The notes beneath the pieces were generated by a model that saw nothing but the letters and a program-made list of their open reading frames with translations, was not told the DNA's origin and did not search any database. Below are positions 43,859 to 53,237 of a DNA stretch of 53,237 nt, in pieces. Source of the DNA: JAWXBR01 sp034440235 (lineage in GTDB: Bacteria; Bacteroidota; Ignavibacteria; Kapaibacteriales; Kapaibacteriaceae); assembly GCA_034440235.1 (NCBI GenBank), contig JAWXBR010000015.1, positions 1 through 53,237 on the forward strand, given 5' to 3'. A program made the translations under genes and the position numbers. Position 1 is the first letter of the stretch, and each line of letters starts with the position of its first letter.

Positions 43859-45047
43859 ACGTAGTACTCTGTGAACTCTGCAGTTCGGCGTAAAAATCTG
43901 TTATCTGTTTTGCAAGATGCTCATTGGTGTAGTGTTCTGCAACGCGTTTTATGCCCTTTGCGCGCATAGAAGCACGAAGTGCTCTGTCGTCCATCAAGCG
44001 CATCAATGCATCGGCCCACTCCTGTACGTTGCCCTCTTCTGCAATAAGTCCGGCGTCGCCTAACACGTGCGGAATTTCGCCGGATGTCGACCCTAACACA
44101 GGCACACCGCAGGCCATTGCTTCGATGAGAACACGTCCGAACTGCTCGCGCCACGTATCGGTCGACAGCGAAGGCACACACAACACGTCCATTGCGGAAA
44201 GCAACGGTGGTACTTCTGCAGCCGGCACTCCAGAAATAAAATGCACCTTGTCAGTAAGTCCAGCCGCCTCTACACGTTCTTGCGTTTCACGCAGGTATTC
44301 GCCGCCACCTAGAATTACGAGTTGTGCATTACGGTCTCGAAGCATAACAAATGCATCGACCAGCGTGTCGAGCCCCTTCATCTTCATGACCCTTCCCACA
44401 AATCCTATTGTGAATGGATCTGCATCGGAGCCATTGCCGAGGTTGAACTGTTTGCGTGTTGTTGCAACATCGTCACGAGGGAAATATCGTGCAGGGTCGA
44501 TGCCGTATTGTGGTATTACACGCACAGGGCCTTCGAAGCCGCACGTACGCATGAAGCCTTCCGATTCGACAGAACCACCGATAATGCCATCAAAATTCGG
44601 GAGGTTCATGCCATGCGTCAGCGCGTACAACAAACGGCGTGGGTCGAACGACGCAAGTGATTCGAGAGGCACGATCATGTTGCGCCAGGTGAAATCGATG
44701 ATGAGCGGACGTTTTTTCATGCGTACTGCGTGCCGCACGATTTGTACAGCAACCAGACTTTCGGGCTCTTCCTCGATGTGTACGATGTCCGGTTTGACCT
44801 TACGAAACACTGAGGCTAGGCCCTGAAACGTGTACGCGTTCAGCCGATTAGACCAGAGCGTACGTTGTGGTCGTGTAATCACCTCGTAGCCGCCGTGACC
44901 TTTGAACGCTTCGATAACTCGTCCGCCCTCTGAAAACCGATCGGGAACAAGCAACGTTAGTTCAATGCCCGGTGTCCGCGCGATGTAGCGAAGCTTGTCC
45001 TGGTAGACGTCAACGACCGAAGAATGAGAGACAATGAGAACGCGCAT
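43851..45047 (-). CDS. Family 4 glycosyltransferase (GT-B)
   Basis: A 398-aa GT-B protein from the ATG at 45047 (MRVLIVSHSSVVDVYQDKLR); the 19 upstream codons look non-conserved. The N-terminal half has IVHIEEEPESLVA and VRVIPQYGIDPARYFP. The C-terminal half carries IGFVGRVMKMKGLDTLVDAF, the nucleotide-sugar site LSTDTWREQFGRVLIEAMAC followed by GVPVLGS, and SGEIPHVLGDAGLI. The E(x7)E region is intact. It likely adds a sugar to a surface polysaccharide or glycolipid. It is followed on the same strand by a methyltransferase, across a tandem repeat. Divergent from the desaturase gene, with 42 bp between starts. Confidence 0.9.
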   Translation of the reverse strand: MRVLIVSHSSVVDVYQDKLRYIARTPGIELTLLVPDRFSEGGRVIEAFKGHGGYEVITRPQRTLWSNRLNAYTFQGLASVFRKVKPDIVHIEEEPESLVAVQIVRHAVRMKKRPLIIDFTWRNMIVPLESLASFDPRRLLYALTHGMNLPNFDGIIGGSVESEGFMRTCGFEGPVRVIPQYGIDPARYFPRDDVATTRKQFNLGNGSDADPFTIGFVGRVMKMKGLDTLVDAFVMLRDRNAQLVILGGGEYLRETQERVEAAGLTDKVHFISGVPAAEVPPLLSAMDVLCVPSLSTDTWREQFGRVLIEAMACGVPVLGSTSGEIPHVLGDAGLIAEEGNVQEWADALMRLMDDRALRASMRAKGIKRVAEHYTNEHLAKQITDFYAELQSSQSTTSK

Positions 45048-45089
45048 GTGGGGCAAAGATAGGCCCACAGCTAGCCTCTCGCCCCAGAA

Positions 45090-46031
45090 ATGCTTAAATT
45101 GCACCCCAATCCGATTGCCACCCTTATGCTTCGATACAACGCCGACATCCGCACGCTTGCCTACATGGTTGTTACCACAGGCGTCTTTATTACGTTGTGG
45201 ACGCTCAGCTCATTTCAGCCCCTACTGTACGTTCTGTACCTGTTCTTATCGGTGGCTGTTACAGTAATCGCGCATAACCACAACCACTTGCCAATTTTCC
45301 GTAAGAAGCTGCCAAACATCTTCACCGATTACTGGCTGACGGTGTTCTACGGCTTCCCCGCCTTTGCGTGGATTCCGACGCACAACATGAATCACCACGC
45401 CTTGAACAACAAGGAAGGCGACTACACCATTACGTATCGGCTGACAGAAAACAATCACCTTCTGATGCTGCTGCTCTACCCTTCGGTAAGCTCATTCCAT
45501 CAGCAGAAGCCAATTCGCGAATACTTGGGCAACCTTCGTAAGAACGACAACACGAAGTACATCCTTGCAGTCGGACAATACGTTGCTCTTGTGTTATGGA
45601 TTGTAGGGGGCTTGATTCTCGACTGGCAGAAAGCGCTCATCTACATTATTATTCCGCAGCAGTTCGGACTCTTCAGCGTTTTGATTTTCAACTATGTGCA
45701 ACACGTTCATGCCGATGAAGAATCGAAGTGGAATCACTCGCGAAACTTCACCGGCTTTCTAAATGTAATGTTGTTTAACAACGGCTACCACACTGTTCAC
45801 CACGAACGCGCTGGTACACACTGGAGCAAGACTCCAGAACTACATGCAGCCGTTGCAGACAAGATAGACCCGTCGCTGAACGAACGTAGCTTCTGGTGGT
45901 ACATCTTCCGCGCGTACTTCCTTGGCATGGTATCGCGTCGCTTCAAGACGAAGTCAAAGCGCCTCGAGCGCATGGCTCGCAAGACAACTACTAGTGCTCC
46001 AGCGTCAGAATCGGTTCAGCAGCCTCAGTAA
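45090..46031 (+). CDS. Membrane fatty acid desaturase/hydroxylase-like enzyme
   Basis: A 313-aa membrane protein with the histidine boxes of di-iron membrane desaturases: HNHNH (residues 62-66), HNMNHH (98-103), and HTVHHE near 235. An additional QHVHADEESKWNH segment sits between. Several long hydrophobic stretches surround them (MLLLLYPSV and YVALVLWIVGGLIL among others), and the C-terminus is Lys/Arg-rich and cytosolic. The pattern fits acyl-lipid desaturases and related carotenoid hydroxylases or ketolases, with fatty acid desaturase the more common annotation. Electrons would come from a reductase or Rieske partner. The convergent FAD/Rieske gene overlaps its 3' end by 41 bp, but that one looks like an oxidoreductase of its own. 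Confidence 0.85.
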   Translation: MLKLHPNPIATLMLRYNADIRTLAYMVVTTGVFITLWTLSSFQPLLYVLYLFLSVAVTVIAHNHNHLPIFRKKLPNIFTDYWLTVFYGFPAFAWIPTHNMNHHALNNKEGDYTITYRLTENNHLLMLLLYPSVSSFHQQKPIREYLGNLRKNDNTKYILAVGQYVALVLWIVGGLILDWQKALIYIIIPQQFGLFSVLIFNYVQHVHADEESKWNHSRNFTGFLNVMLFNNGYHTVHHERAGTHWSKTPELHAAVADKIDPSLNERSFWWYIFRAYFLGMVSRRFKTKSKRLERMARKTTTSAPASESVQQPQ

Positions 46032-47439
46032 GTTCTTTTAGATCGGTGATGGCGGGTCCGTGCAGGACCTTGCCCCTTACATCGTATCGACTTCCGTGAC
46101 ACGGACAGTCCCACGATTCCTCGGCCTTGTTCCACGCCAGCACGCAACCAAGATGTGTACACGATGGTGCACTGCCCTTTACAGCGTGCTCCGCAAGATG
46201 CACGATTGCTCTGCCAGCACCGGCAAGCCATTCGCCAACCGACCTAATCGGAATGCGCTTCGCATCGAAGGTCTTGGCCCAAGCATTTTCTTTTCCTAGA
46301 ATCAGGTCGGTAACAATACGCGCACCGAGCGTTCCATTTGTTAAACCGTTGCCGCTGTCGCCCGTTATCACATACGTGTGATCGTCGTCGTCGCGTCCGT
46401 TGTAGCCAATGCCGTCTATCGACTCCATCACCTGACCCGACCACCTGTATTCTACAACACCCGCAATCGGAAAACACGAACGAGCCCACTGCTCAAGTGT
46501 GACCCAAGGCGTTTCGTCGACGTTGTGCTGTCCCGTCAGATGGTCCTCACCACCAACAAGCAACAACTCTTCTGTATCGCTAAACGCAGCAGTACGAATG
46601 TAATGGTAAGGGGCTGCCGTATCCCACATTAACTGCGTTGGCACACTTCCAATAGGAATGCGCAGCGCAACGACGTACGTTCTGTTCGCAACCTGCTTTG
46701 TGTGATAGGCTACGAGAGAATTCACTGGTGAATTCGTTGCAACCACGACGTCTGTAGCGTGAATGGTACGTCCGTCTTCTAACACCACCAACCGCGCGCC
46801 ATCAGCTTCTTTAAACTCTGTTACTTTTCCATGCACGATCGATCCGCCGGATGTTCGAATAACCGACGCAAGACCAACCATGTACTTCATCGGATGAAAG
46901 CGTCCTTGGTTGTGCACACGAATAGCAAGTCTGCTATCGAAGGGCACACCTGGCACCGAGTCGACGAGCTCACATGGCATTCCAAGTGATACCATTGCAT
47001 CGCGTTCTTTTCTAATGTTGTCTGCTACGTCGTCTGGACCCATAAACAGGAATCCGTCAACGCGCAAGAATTCACATTCGATGTTTTCTTTCTGTACAAT
47101 CGATTCGATCGTGTCAACGGCAGCTTTATGAGCATCCGCAATGTTGCGTGCGTTTTCTTGGCCGCGAGCGTCTATTACGTCATAGTAACGCGAACCAAGT
47201 ACAGGTGACAGATGTGCAGAAGTCTGCCCTGTTTCCCCGCCCCCTACCACACCCATATCAACGATGGTTACCGAGCGTCCCTCTTTCTGTAGCAGGTACG
47301 CCGTGGTGAGTCCGGCTATCCCCGCCCCCACCACACACACATCTACCGACTTATTCGATACGCCTGAACTACCTACCTGCGCCTCGGCTGTGGCATGCCA
47401 CAACGACAGGCTCATGCCCGGAATGCGTTGTTTATTCAT
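45991..47439 (-). CDS. FAD-dependent oxidoreductase with C-terminal Rieske [2Fe-2S] domain
   Basis: A 482-aa protein. The N-terminal ~400 residues are a DAO-type FAD domain with VCVVGAGIAGLTTAYLL (GxGxxG near 38-43), GGGETGQTSAHLSPV, and the late FAD-binding YVITGDSGNGLTNGTLGARI. Residues ~420-482 form a Rieske domain: CTHLGC (C427, H429) and CPCHGS (C445, H448) bind the cluster, and C432 and C447 could form the stabilising disulfide. This fusion is a known family of oxidoreductases without a settled substrate; electron transfer between FAD and Fe-S is expected. The TAGGAG ribosome site lies inside a perfect inverted repeat. The gene overlaps the convergent desaturase by 41 bp. Confidence 0.9.
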   Translation of the reverse strand: MNKQRIPGMSLSLWHATAEAQVGSSGVSNKSVDVCVVGAGIAGLTTAYLLQKEGRSVTIVDMGVVGGGETGQTSAHLSPVLGSRYYDVIDARGQENARNIADAHKAAVDTIESIVQKENIECEFLRVDGFLFMGPDDVADNIRKERDAMVSLGMPCELVDSVPGVPFDSRLAIRVHNQGRFHPMKYMVGLASVIRTSGGSIVHGKVTEFKEADGARLVVLEDGRTIHATDVVVATNSPVNSLVAYHTKQVANRTYVVALRIPIGSVPTQLMWDTAAPYHYIRTAAFSDTEELLLVGGEDHLTGQHNVDETPWVTLEQWARSCFPIAGVVEYRWSGQVMESIDGIGYNGRDDDDHTYVITGDSGNGLTNGTLGARIVTDLILGKENAWAKTFDAKRIPIRSVGEWLAGAGRAIVHLAEHAVKGSAPSCTHLGCVLAWNKAEESWDCPCHGSRYDVRGKVLHGPAITDLKELTEAAEPILTLEH

Positions 47440-47446
47440 TGTTTGT

Positions 47447-47493
47447 CTCCTAAGTAAGGCCTTCGGACGCTTAGGAGTTATGCGGGTTCCGCA
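47447..47493 (-). promoter_or_regulatory. 5'-UTR hairpin masking the FAD/Rieske ribosome binding site
   Basis: Reading leftwards, CTCCTAAG (complement of 47470-47477) can pair with CTTAGGAG (47447-47454), 8 perfect pairs around a 15-nt loop. The 3' arm contains TAGGAG, the Shine-Dalgarno sequence 7 nt before the ATG. A second small hairpin, TGCGG-AAC-CCGCA, lies upstream (47481-47493). The arrangement resembles ribosome-site sequestration as in RNA thermometers or translational switches. The function is inferred from pairing only. Confidence 0.5.
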
Positions 47494-47511
47494 GGATTTT
47501 TAGATAATAAA

Positions 47512-47548
47512 AATAGGGCTCGACTGCGTGAAGCAATCAAGCCCTTAT
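47512..47548 (-). terminator. Intrinsic terminator of the long exported-protein gene
   Basis: AGGGCTtGATTGC and GCAGTCGAGCCCT pair in the transcript (GGGCT at 47516-47520 with AGCCC at 47540-47544, plus inner pairs). Reading leftwards it is followed by TTTTTATTATC. It lies about 20 bp after the stop at 47565. Confidence 0.8.
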
Positions 47549-47564
47549 TACAAAAAAGGTACTG

Positions 47565-50500
47565 CTACCGAATGACAGTAAAGCGCGTCGTTACGATACG
47601 TAGAACACCCTCGTTCGTTTTTACCATCACGTTGTAGATTCCTGTGGGCCACGTCGCCGTGTTTACATGTACGGCATCACTTGATAGACATCGTGTGCGC
47701 GTAATTTCTTCTCCACTTTGGTCTGTTATGACAAGGACACCAGGTTGTGCCGATGATCCCCGTTCATCGACACTGCGTAGGTCGAACACAATACTGACTT
47801 GGTCGGCGGCAGGATTCGGGTATACGCTGATACGTTGTGATCCACCTGTGGTGCGTACCATCGTTCGCAGATCCAGTACACCGGAGTAGGTTGCACGAGC
47901 AATAGACTTCTCACGCCCGTCAGGCTCAGGCATCACGATTTCCACGTCCCTCACCGCAAGCATATCCTCGTTCGCTGGCTGCAGAACGAATCGAAATCTA
48001 TCGTCGGCTCCACCGACAACCGTATACGTATTGCTAGCCACCAGCATGTCACGAGGTGCTAACACATCAACTTCAACCCGTGCGCCATCGGATTCGCGTT
48101 CGATAGACAGAATACCGGCTCTCTCTTGACCAATTACGGATGTTGAGAACGTGATATCTGCCACGTCAGAAAACACTTGCCAGTCGCTGATAAACTTAGT
48201 TGGTATCGCTTCGTGCATGGCGTCTTCGTTTCCATTCGCTCTTTCGCCAGACAAGGAAATCCACTCGTTCTTCGTTTGCAAGCGAATGGGTCCGACCGTT
48301 GCCGATTGCCTCAGGCCACGAAATCCACTATGCACGAGACCCTGTGGGGTATTATCAGCAGACGCCACTTTATAAAAATACTCAGAGCTCGATAGCATCA
48401 AGGGAGCTGCGACATAATTAGCCCATGTTCCGCTTACGTCGTTATAGATCCGCCTGCTTCGCTGGTAACCGCGATGTACAGATACCGAGTATCGAGCCGC
48501 AAGGTGTGAGTATCGCCCGTACCCATGTATCTGTTCAAGGAGGCCATTGCTCACGAGGTCTGCGCGATCGTGATCGACGGGTGCACCATAGAAACTAAAC
48601 CCGTAAAGCATATGCCAGATGTTGGGGTGAACATCCGTGGTACTTGTGTCACTCCAGAAATTCAGTACAGTGCATGAATCGCCGTAGCTTGGAAGTAGAT
48701 TTTCTGGGACAGAACCGATCTCGCCCCATTGTTCGCCTTGGGCCACATCCGGGCCTTTGAGATCTAGTGCTGCACTGAAAATGAAATGCTCTTGCGTAGA
48801 ATAGAGTTCATCGTTAAACCCCATCCAATATGGGGCGGCCAATGAAAATTCCGAAACGTCTACTGCCCTGCGTCCTATCACCCAGGGTGCGGTTCCAAAC
48901 AACGTGCGATGCGACTGCCAGAAAATGCGATCCGCTTTATGGTTAACCAGTCTAAGCGTATGTCGAGAATTCGTGGTGGTCGTTTCCCAATCTGACAAGT
49001 GGCGATAGACCACCGGGAAGGCATGTGATGCTCCGTACTCCGTGCTATCGACAGAAATCCACGTGTCCGTTATCATTCCGATTTCCGGGTCAATGGCGTC
49101 TGCTACAACTGCACCTGTGATCGTTCGAAGAGTGCTGTTCGTAAGTTCATAGCGAATAGCAAATCCGGGAGCAGCACCGTGTCGTAGCCGCGTGTAAAAA
49201 ATGAACAGACCTTCATCAGGAGTAAGCCCTTCCTGCCAGACGAGTGCTGCGTCCTCTTCACCTATCTGTAACCGCGAATAAGAATTCAAACTTGGGTGGG
49301 TCTCGTACCAAGTCGGACTAATGGCAGGTCGCGCTTTGATGTACATTTTCTGCGCTCCTACAAATTGAAGGGCCGTAGGCAATTTGAAACCCGTCCCAAT
49401 ACCATCGGTTGCGTGTGACCAGCAATAGAAATTGCCATGCTGGCTTGCATTCACCATGGGAGTTCCCCAATGCTGCAGAATGGGTCCAGCCGGCGCGGGT
49501 GTTACATCCAGAACACGCGACCTGTTGTTCGCATAGTACCACTCCTGTCCTGTTCGTGGTTGTTCTGCGGGAAGGATAGTTTCGCAGACAAGCACAGAAT
49601 CAAGAGGTTCTTGGCGAGAATACTCACACCCAAAGACAACATACACCTGAGCAGTAATGCCCGAGTCCGTCTCAGCCGGACGGACAACGAGTGCAGGATA
49701 ACCACAGCTAAGGTCCATGTCTATCAGAGAGTCAATACCATCGGGTGGATCAAACAGTACATGGTCACTGATGAGTTGCTCTTCTTCCCACACAATTGTA
49801 CTGGCATTAAAAACATACTGTGTATACAATGCGTTTGGCTTTCGCGTTCGCATCGCCATGCTTCTGCGGTAATACACGCTCAGTGCACCGGTTTCAGGAG
49901 CGGGCACGAGAAACGGATACGTCGTTCGTCTTTTGTGATAGACCTGATGATACCACATCGTGTCGCCCATCACCATTCTCAGGTATATGCGCCCATCAAC
50001 AGAATCTTCAACAGAAACAAGTGTGTCGATTTTTGGAAATGCCATTAGCTTGCGCTGATTGCTATGGTCGAGGAATCCTTTTACAATTCCTTCTGTAGCA
50101 GTCACTGTTGTGATCTTGAAAAATCGTGTTTGACCTGGCTTGAAATCCACTGTAAGTTCTGTCTATACTCCGATCACCGTGTCGATCCGCACGTCGGATT
50201 CCAGCGATAGTTCACGCACACGCAGATTCACCGGTAGCGTATCATTCTGCGTGTAATTAAACGGGATTACGATGCGCCTTGCACCAAGCTGCGTGTAACG
50301 AGCGTTCGGATCACTGAGCACGCGCTGGTCGAAGTCGTACGTAGAGAGTACTTCGATAGAATCAGTTCGTGTTCCATCAATGATACCCGGAGCTGTTCTA
50401 CGATTGATTACGGCAAGAACACAACTGTCTTGCAAACCACTTGAGTCCGTCCTGATATCCAAGAGGACAAAATCATAAAATCGTTCGTCGGCGGGTTCGC

Positions 50501-53128
50501 TACTGAGCGTATAGACAGTATCCGTTGGGATGGCCTTCGTCCACTGATACATCTTCATCGTGGACTTCGTTGTGTCGATCCAATACGTCAAATCTGACAT
50601 CGAACCCTTGATGAGTTTCCTGTAACCCTTGCCATACCAAGCTATGGGCTTCATGCGAAACAACACATCGTTGAAATCGGGGTGCATCACCAGATCATGC
50701 CACTTCTTCATCTCGCAACGTATTGACTTCTGTCCGAGGTAGACGCGGTTCGTGCTGTCGTTGCCGTAGCAACGATTCAGCTGCATGGCCTTTGCAATCG
50801 AATCACGGTGCATGAACTCGTCAAAGTGCCAATGATGGTTTGCAGGAATATAGTCTCCACCAAGGGAGTCACTCTGCAGAATGTTCGTAGAGTCGAACCA
50901 CGGTCTTGTGTCCCAGTCGTGCGTATAGATGTTCGTAACGAGACCCGGTGCGATGCGGTGTTTGGTGTTCAAATGCCGACCTAACATATCTACAACCGCC
51001 GACGGAGGCAAATGCTCTCGGGATGGCTCGTCCTGCAGTTTGTCATAGGCGTACCCTTTACTCCCGAAGGCCAACGCGGAGCCCAGTTCCAGTCTCACCT
51101 CTTCGCCACTTTGAGGTCTCCAGGTTTCGAAGTGGACGTATGGTACGGTGCTGTCTGAGGTCCAGCCAAGGAACGTTTGGTAATGGTAAAAACAGTGTGT
51201 GATCCATGGCTTCGTCGGTTTTGTGAAAAACCAGTCGTTTTTGTAAAAATTGGTGTACAGTCGCTTCTCCCAGGTGCCCATGACACCGACGAGCCCGTCT
51301 TTTGTCATGATGCGGTCGTAGACCGAATCCGGGACAAACTTCGCCTGTAGCGGGCTTCCGAAGGGCTCATACGGAATAGATGGATGATCATCACGAAAGT
51401 AGTCGGTGCTCCCGATGGTTTCATAACTGGCAGCATACGGTCGCCGCATAGAATCGGACGGCTGCCCGTGTAGATACCCTTGACGAAGCATGAGTGTTTG
51501 GTATGGTGCATTATCGTATGTGTTATCGGCATACGGAAACATTGGTGATGGCGTCATCAAGCCCGTAAAGGACAGTCCTCCAGTCCAGAGCATCGAGAAT
51601 GGCATCATGTGAATGCGCTTGCGATAATTGACTGTCGTATAATTACTATGTCCGTGTGAACCGTCATAGCCCGTCTCGGAATTGCAGAAGCCGTTCAGAA
51701 GATGAGACCTGTAGTACATGCCGAGATCATCTCGTGTCCCGAACTCATCTACGCCATAAAGATGTTCGATATACAATGGCTGACTGCTGCCCACCGTGTT
51801 GGCGTAGTAGTCTCGTGCGTCTGTAATCTTTTGCATGCCTTTCTGGAGGACATCTGCAAACGCCTCGTCGTACGCTCCGCATACAACATGAAACGTAAAG
51901 GGTGTTACAATCGAAATGCTCTGGATGGCTACCGATGTCTTGTCATAAAACCAGACAACGGGTGTTATCGTGTCGATGTTGTGCGCGTTTGCACCAGGGT
52001 CTCCATGTTTAAGAAATTCCACACGTTTCATCTGGGCGTTGGTTTTGTCCCACCTATCATTGTCTGGATTATATGAAAAGATATGATTTGAATCCGTCCT
52101 GAATTCAGCCGAGATGGTGATATCTCTGTTTGCACCGGACGGCAACATCCGCCGCGTAATCAAGACTTCGTTTGTCGTGTCGGTGCCAACGCTTACCTTC
52201 GAAAGTACCCTCCCTCGATTCTCGCGCAGGGTATAGATTGCTGTACCGTTAGGATTAGTGACACTGTCGAAGGTGAAGTGAACTGGGTCACTCTTCAAGA
52301 GAGGATCGGTTGAATCAGGTTCGAAGCGATTTCCCCGTACCTGCAGCCTGAGCACGACGCTGTCGTCGACAGTTGCATCCGCCCAGTCCAACCGGCGAAG
52401 GTTGATCACCAGAAACATCCGAGTACCATCGGTCGAGTCGGTAGCAGAATCCCCGGCCCTATAAACACCGGCATACAAACTTGTACGCGGGTTGCAACTG
52501 TCGAGCACCTTTACCGGCATGGTACCGGAGATCAAGGCAGTGTCTAACACAAACCGACGGTAGTTCGTGTCGGTATCGGCTGGCTCTGCAGATTGATGGT
52601 GCCTGCCCTCGAATCCATAGGGCCACGAATCAGGCTTGCGGGGCGTCCAAGAATTGCCGGGCTCTGCATTTTCTGCTGGTTCCCATCGCATACCCATCCA
52701 CGAACGAAAAAACTTATGTTCTATCGAGTCTTTGTTAGACGTACCCCAAGACATTTCCCAGCCGAGATAGTTAACAATCGTGGGGTTCAGATTGTGCAGG
52801 GCGAGTTTATGTGCATAGATGGCCGTATCATACTGACTGTTAGTGGAAGATTCTTCGACATTTCGAAGTAGCTCCAACTACTGTTCGTGAAGTTACAGGA
52901 GAGTGCTTGATTGACCTTGCGGAAATCAGGTCCACCCCATTGATGGCCAATAGTAAAATTGTTTACATTGTGACAAAAGACGTTATTATCACCAAGCATT
53001 TGTACAAGTGCGGGATTTCTAGGAGCAGCGAACTGTACATTCAACGGACGCGGACGGAGCACATCCTGAGCCAGTAACGTAGTACTCGTCAGCATGAGTG
53101 CAAGTAACGCGAGTATTCTAATATTCAT
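47565..53128 (-). pseudogene. Very long exported type IX cargo protein, split by a frameshift and an in-frame TAG
   Basis: Three pieces form one ~1850-codon gene. From 53128 the protein begins MNIRILALLALMLTSTTLLA followed by Q, a signal peptide, and runs to about 52800. A -1 type frameshift between 52878 and ~52790 then moves it to the frame ESSTNSQYDTAIYAHKLALH. That continues to a TAG at 50163-50165 (DVRIDTVIGV*TELTVDFKPG), after which the same frame runs on to 47565. The continuation is natural on both sides of the stop. The C-terminus (RISVYPNPAADQVSIVFDLR, WPTGIYNVMVKTNEG, TRFTVIR) is a type IX sorting domain. No catalytic domain is recognised. As written it cannot export its C-terminal half, so the gene is either decayed or contains sequence errors. 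Confidence 0.7.
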
Positions 53129-53132
53129 GGCA

Positions 53133-53237
53133 CTACCTCAGGTACGATAGTGATACAATCCGCACCCCATCACTCACACGGATGAACCACGCACCCTTCG
53201 GCAACGCAGCAAGCTGCTGCGTAAGGTCCAGCGTCGA
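53133..53237 (-). CDS. C-terminus of a further type IX cargo protein (partial)
   Basis: The minus frame from the window edge reads STLDLTQQLAALPKGAWFIR followed by VSDGVRIVSLSYLR, then TAG at 53133-53135. The 'vDLt..la.LPkG.wfirV..g' pattern is the end of a type IX type A sorting domain. The stop is 4 bp before the ATG of the long exported-protein gene, indicating that both belong to one operon. Nothing more can be said because the gene starts outside the window. Confidence 0.7.
   Translation of the reverse strand, partial: STLDLTQQLAALPKGAWFIRVSDGVRIVSLSYLR

Noticed and set aside
1..53237. tRNA or rRNA genes
   Set aside because: None recognised in the gaps read by eye; a covariance-model scan would be needed to be certain.

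Overview
The window looks like a piece of a bacterial chromosome from the Bacteroidetes/Chlorobi (FCB) side of the tree. An Ignavibacteria- or Kapabacteria-type lineage is the best guess. The main reason is that at least eight genes or gene remnants encode exported proteins ending in the short 'YPNP...G.Y...' C-terminal domain used by type IX secretion. Other pointers are a TonB-dependent receptor, TPR lipoproteins and DUF4331/DUF4153/DUF1990 families. The assignment is inferred from protein style only. No rRNA, tRNA or CRISPR array was seen. The type IX machinery itself is not in the window.

Layout. Positions 1-2480 form an AT-rich island read leftwards: a C-protein-like HTH regulator abutting a Type III-style DNA methyltransferase that runs off the window. 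The island ends at a 97-nt imperfect palindrome resembling an integron attC site. Next comes a Type I methylase gene (hsdM) broken at its 3' end, two small secreted proteins, and a 405-bp internally deleted IS21-family element with terminal inverted repeats and an istB tail (5749-6153). An outer-membrane beta-barrel gene and a degenerate XRE regulator follow.

Positions 7132-13792 hold the most interesting block, all on the minus strand. An endonuclease/exonuclease/phosphatase (EEP) gene, an McrB-like AAA+ GTPase with a PUA/EVE-like reader insertion, and McrC are arranged 1 nt apart and then overlapping by 4 nt. They are followed by a small HD-type alarmone hydrolase, a DUF6994-like protein and a GRAM-domain protein. 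I read the first three genes as one Type IV (modified-DNA) restriction operon with an extra nuclease.

Positions 13974-23473 mix an exported heparinase/alginate-lyase-like enzyme, a flavoprotein and glycosyltransferase cluster, a Ycf48-repeat protein, and a run of decayed genes: a gene with an internal TGA, vapBC, a WD-like exported protein, a lipoprotein and a Fic protein. Positions 23553-47439 are mostly intact: VOC, SulP, DUF1990, DUF4153, a 1456-aa DUF11-type surface protein, DUF4331, a TPR lipoprotein, a TonB receptor, a GH5 enzyme, an NADP reductase, a Tat-exported metallo-hydrolase, a methyltransferase/glycosyltransferase pair, a desaturase and a FAD/Rieske protein. The FAD/Rieske gene has a hairpin over its ribosome binding site. 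Positions 47565-53128 are one very long exported-protein gene split by an amber codon and a frameshift. The window ends in the C-terminus of another type IX cargo.

Two window-wide features stand out. One is the number of disrupted genes (about nine). The other is strong over-representation of the 9-mer TAGGGGGCT. Positions were read by eye; family names come from motif recognition without database searches.
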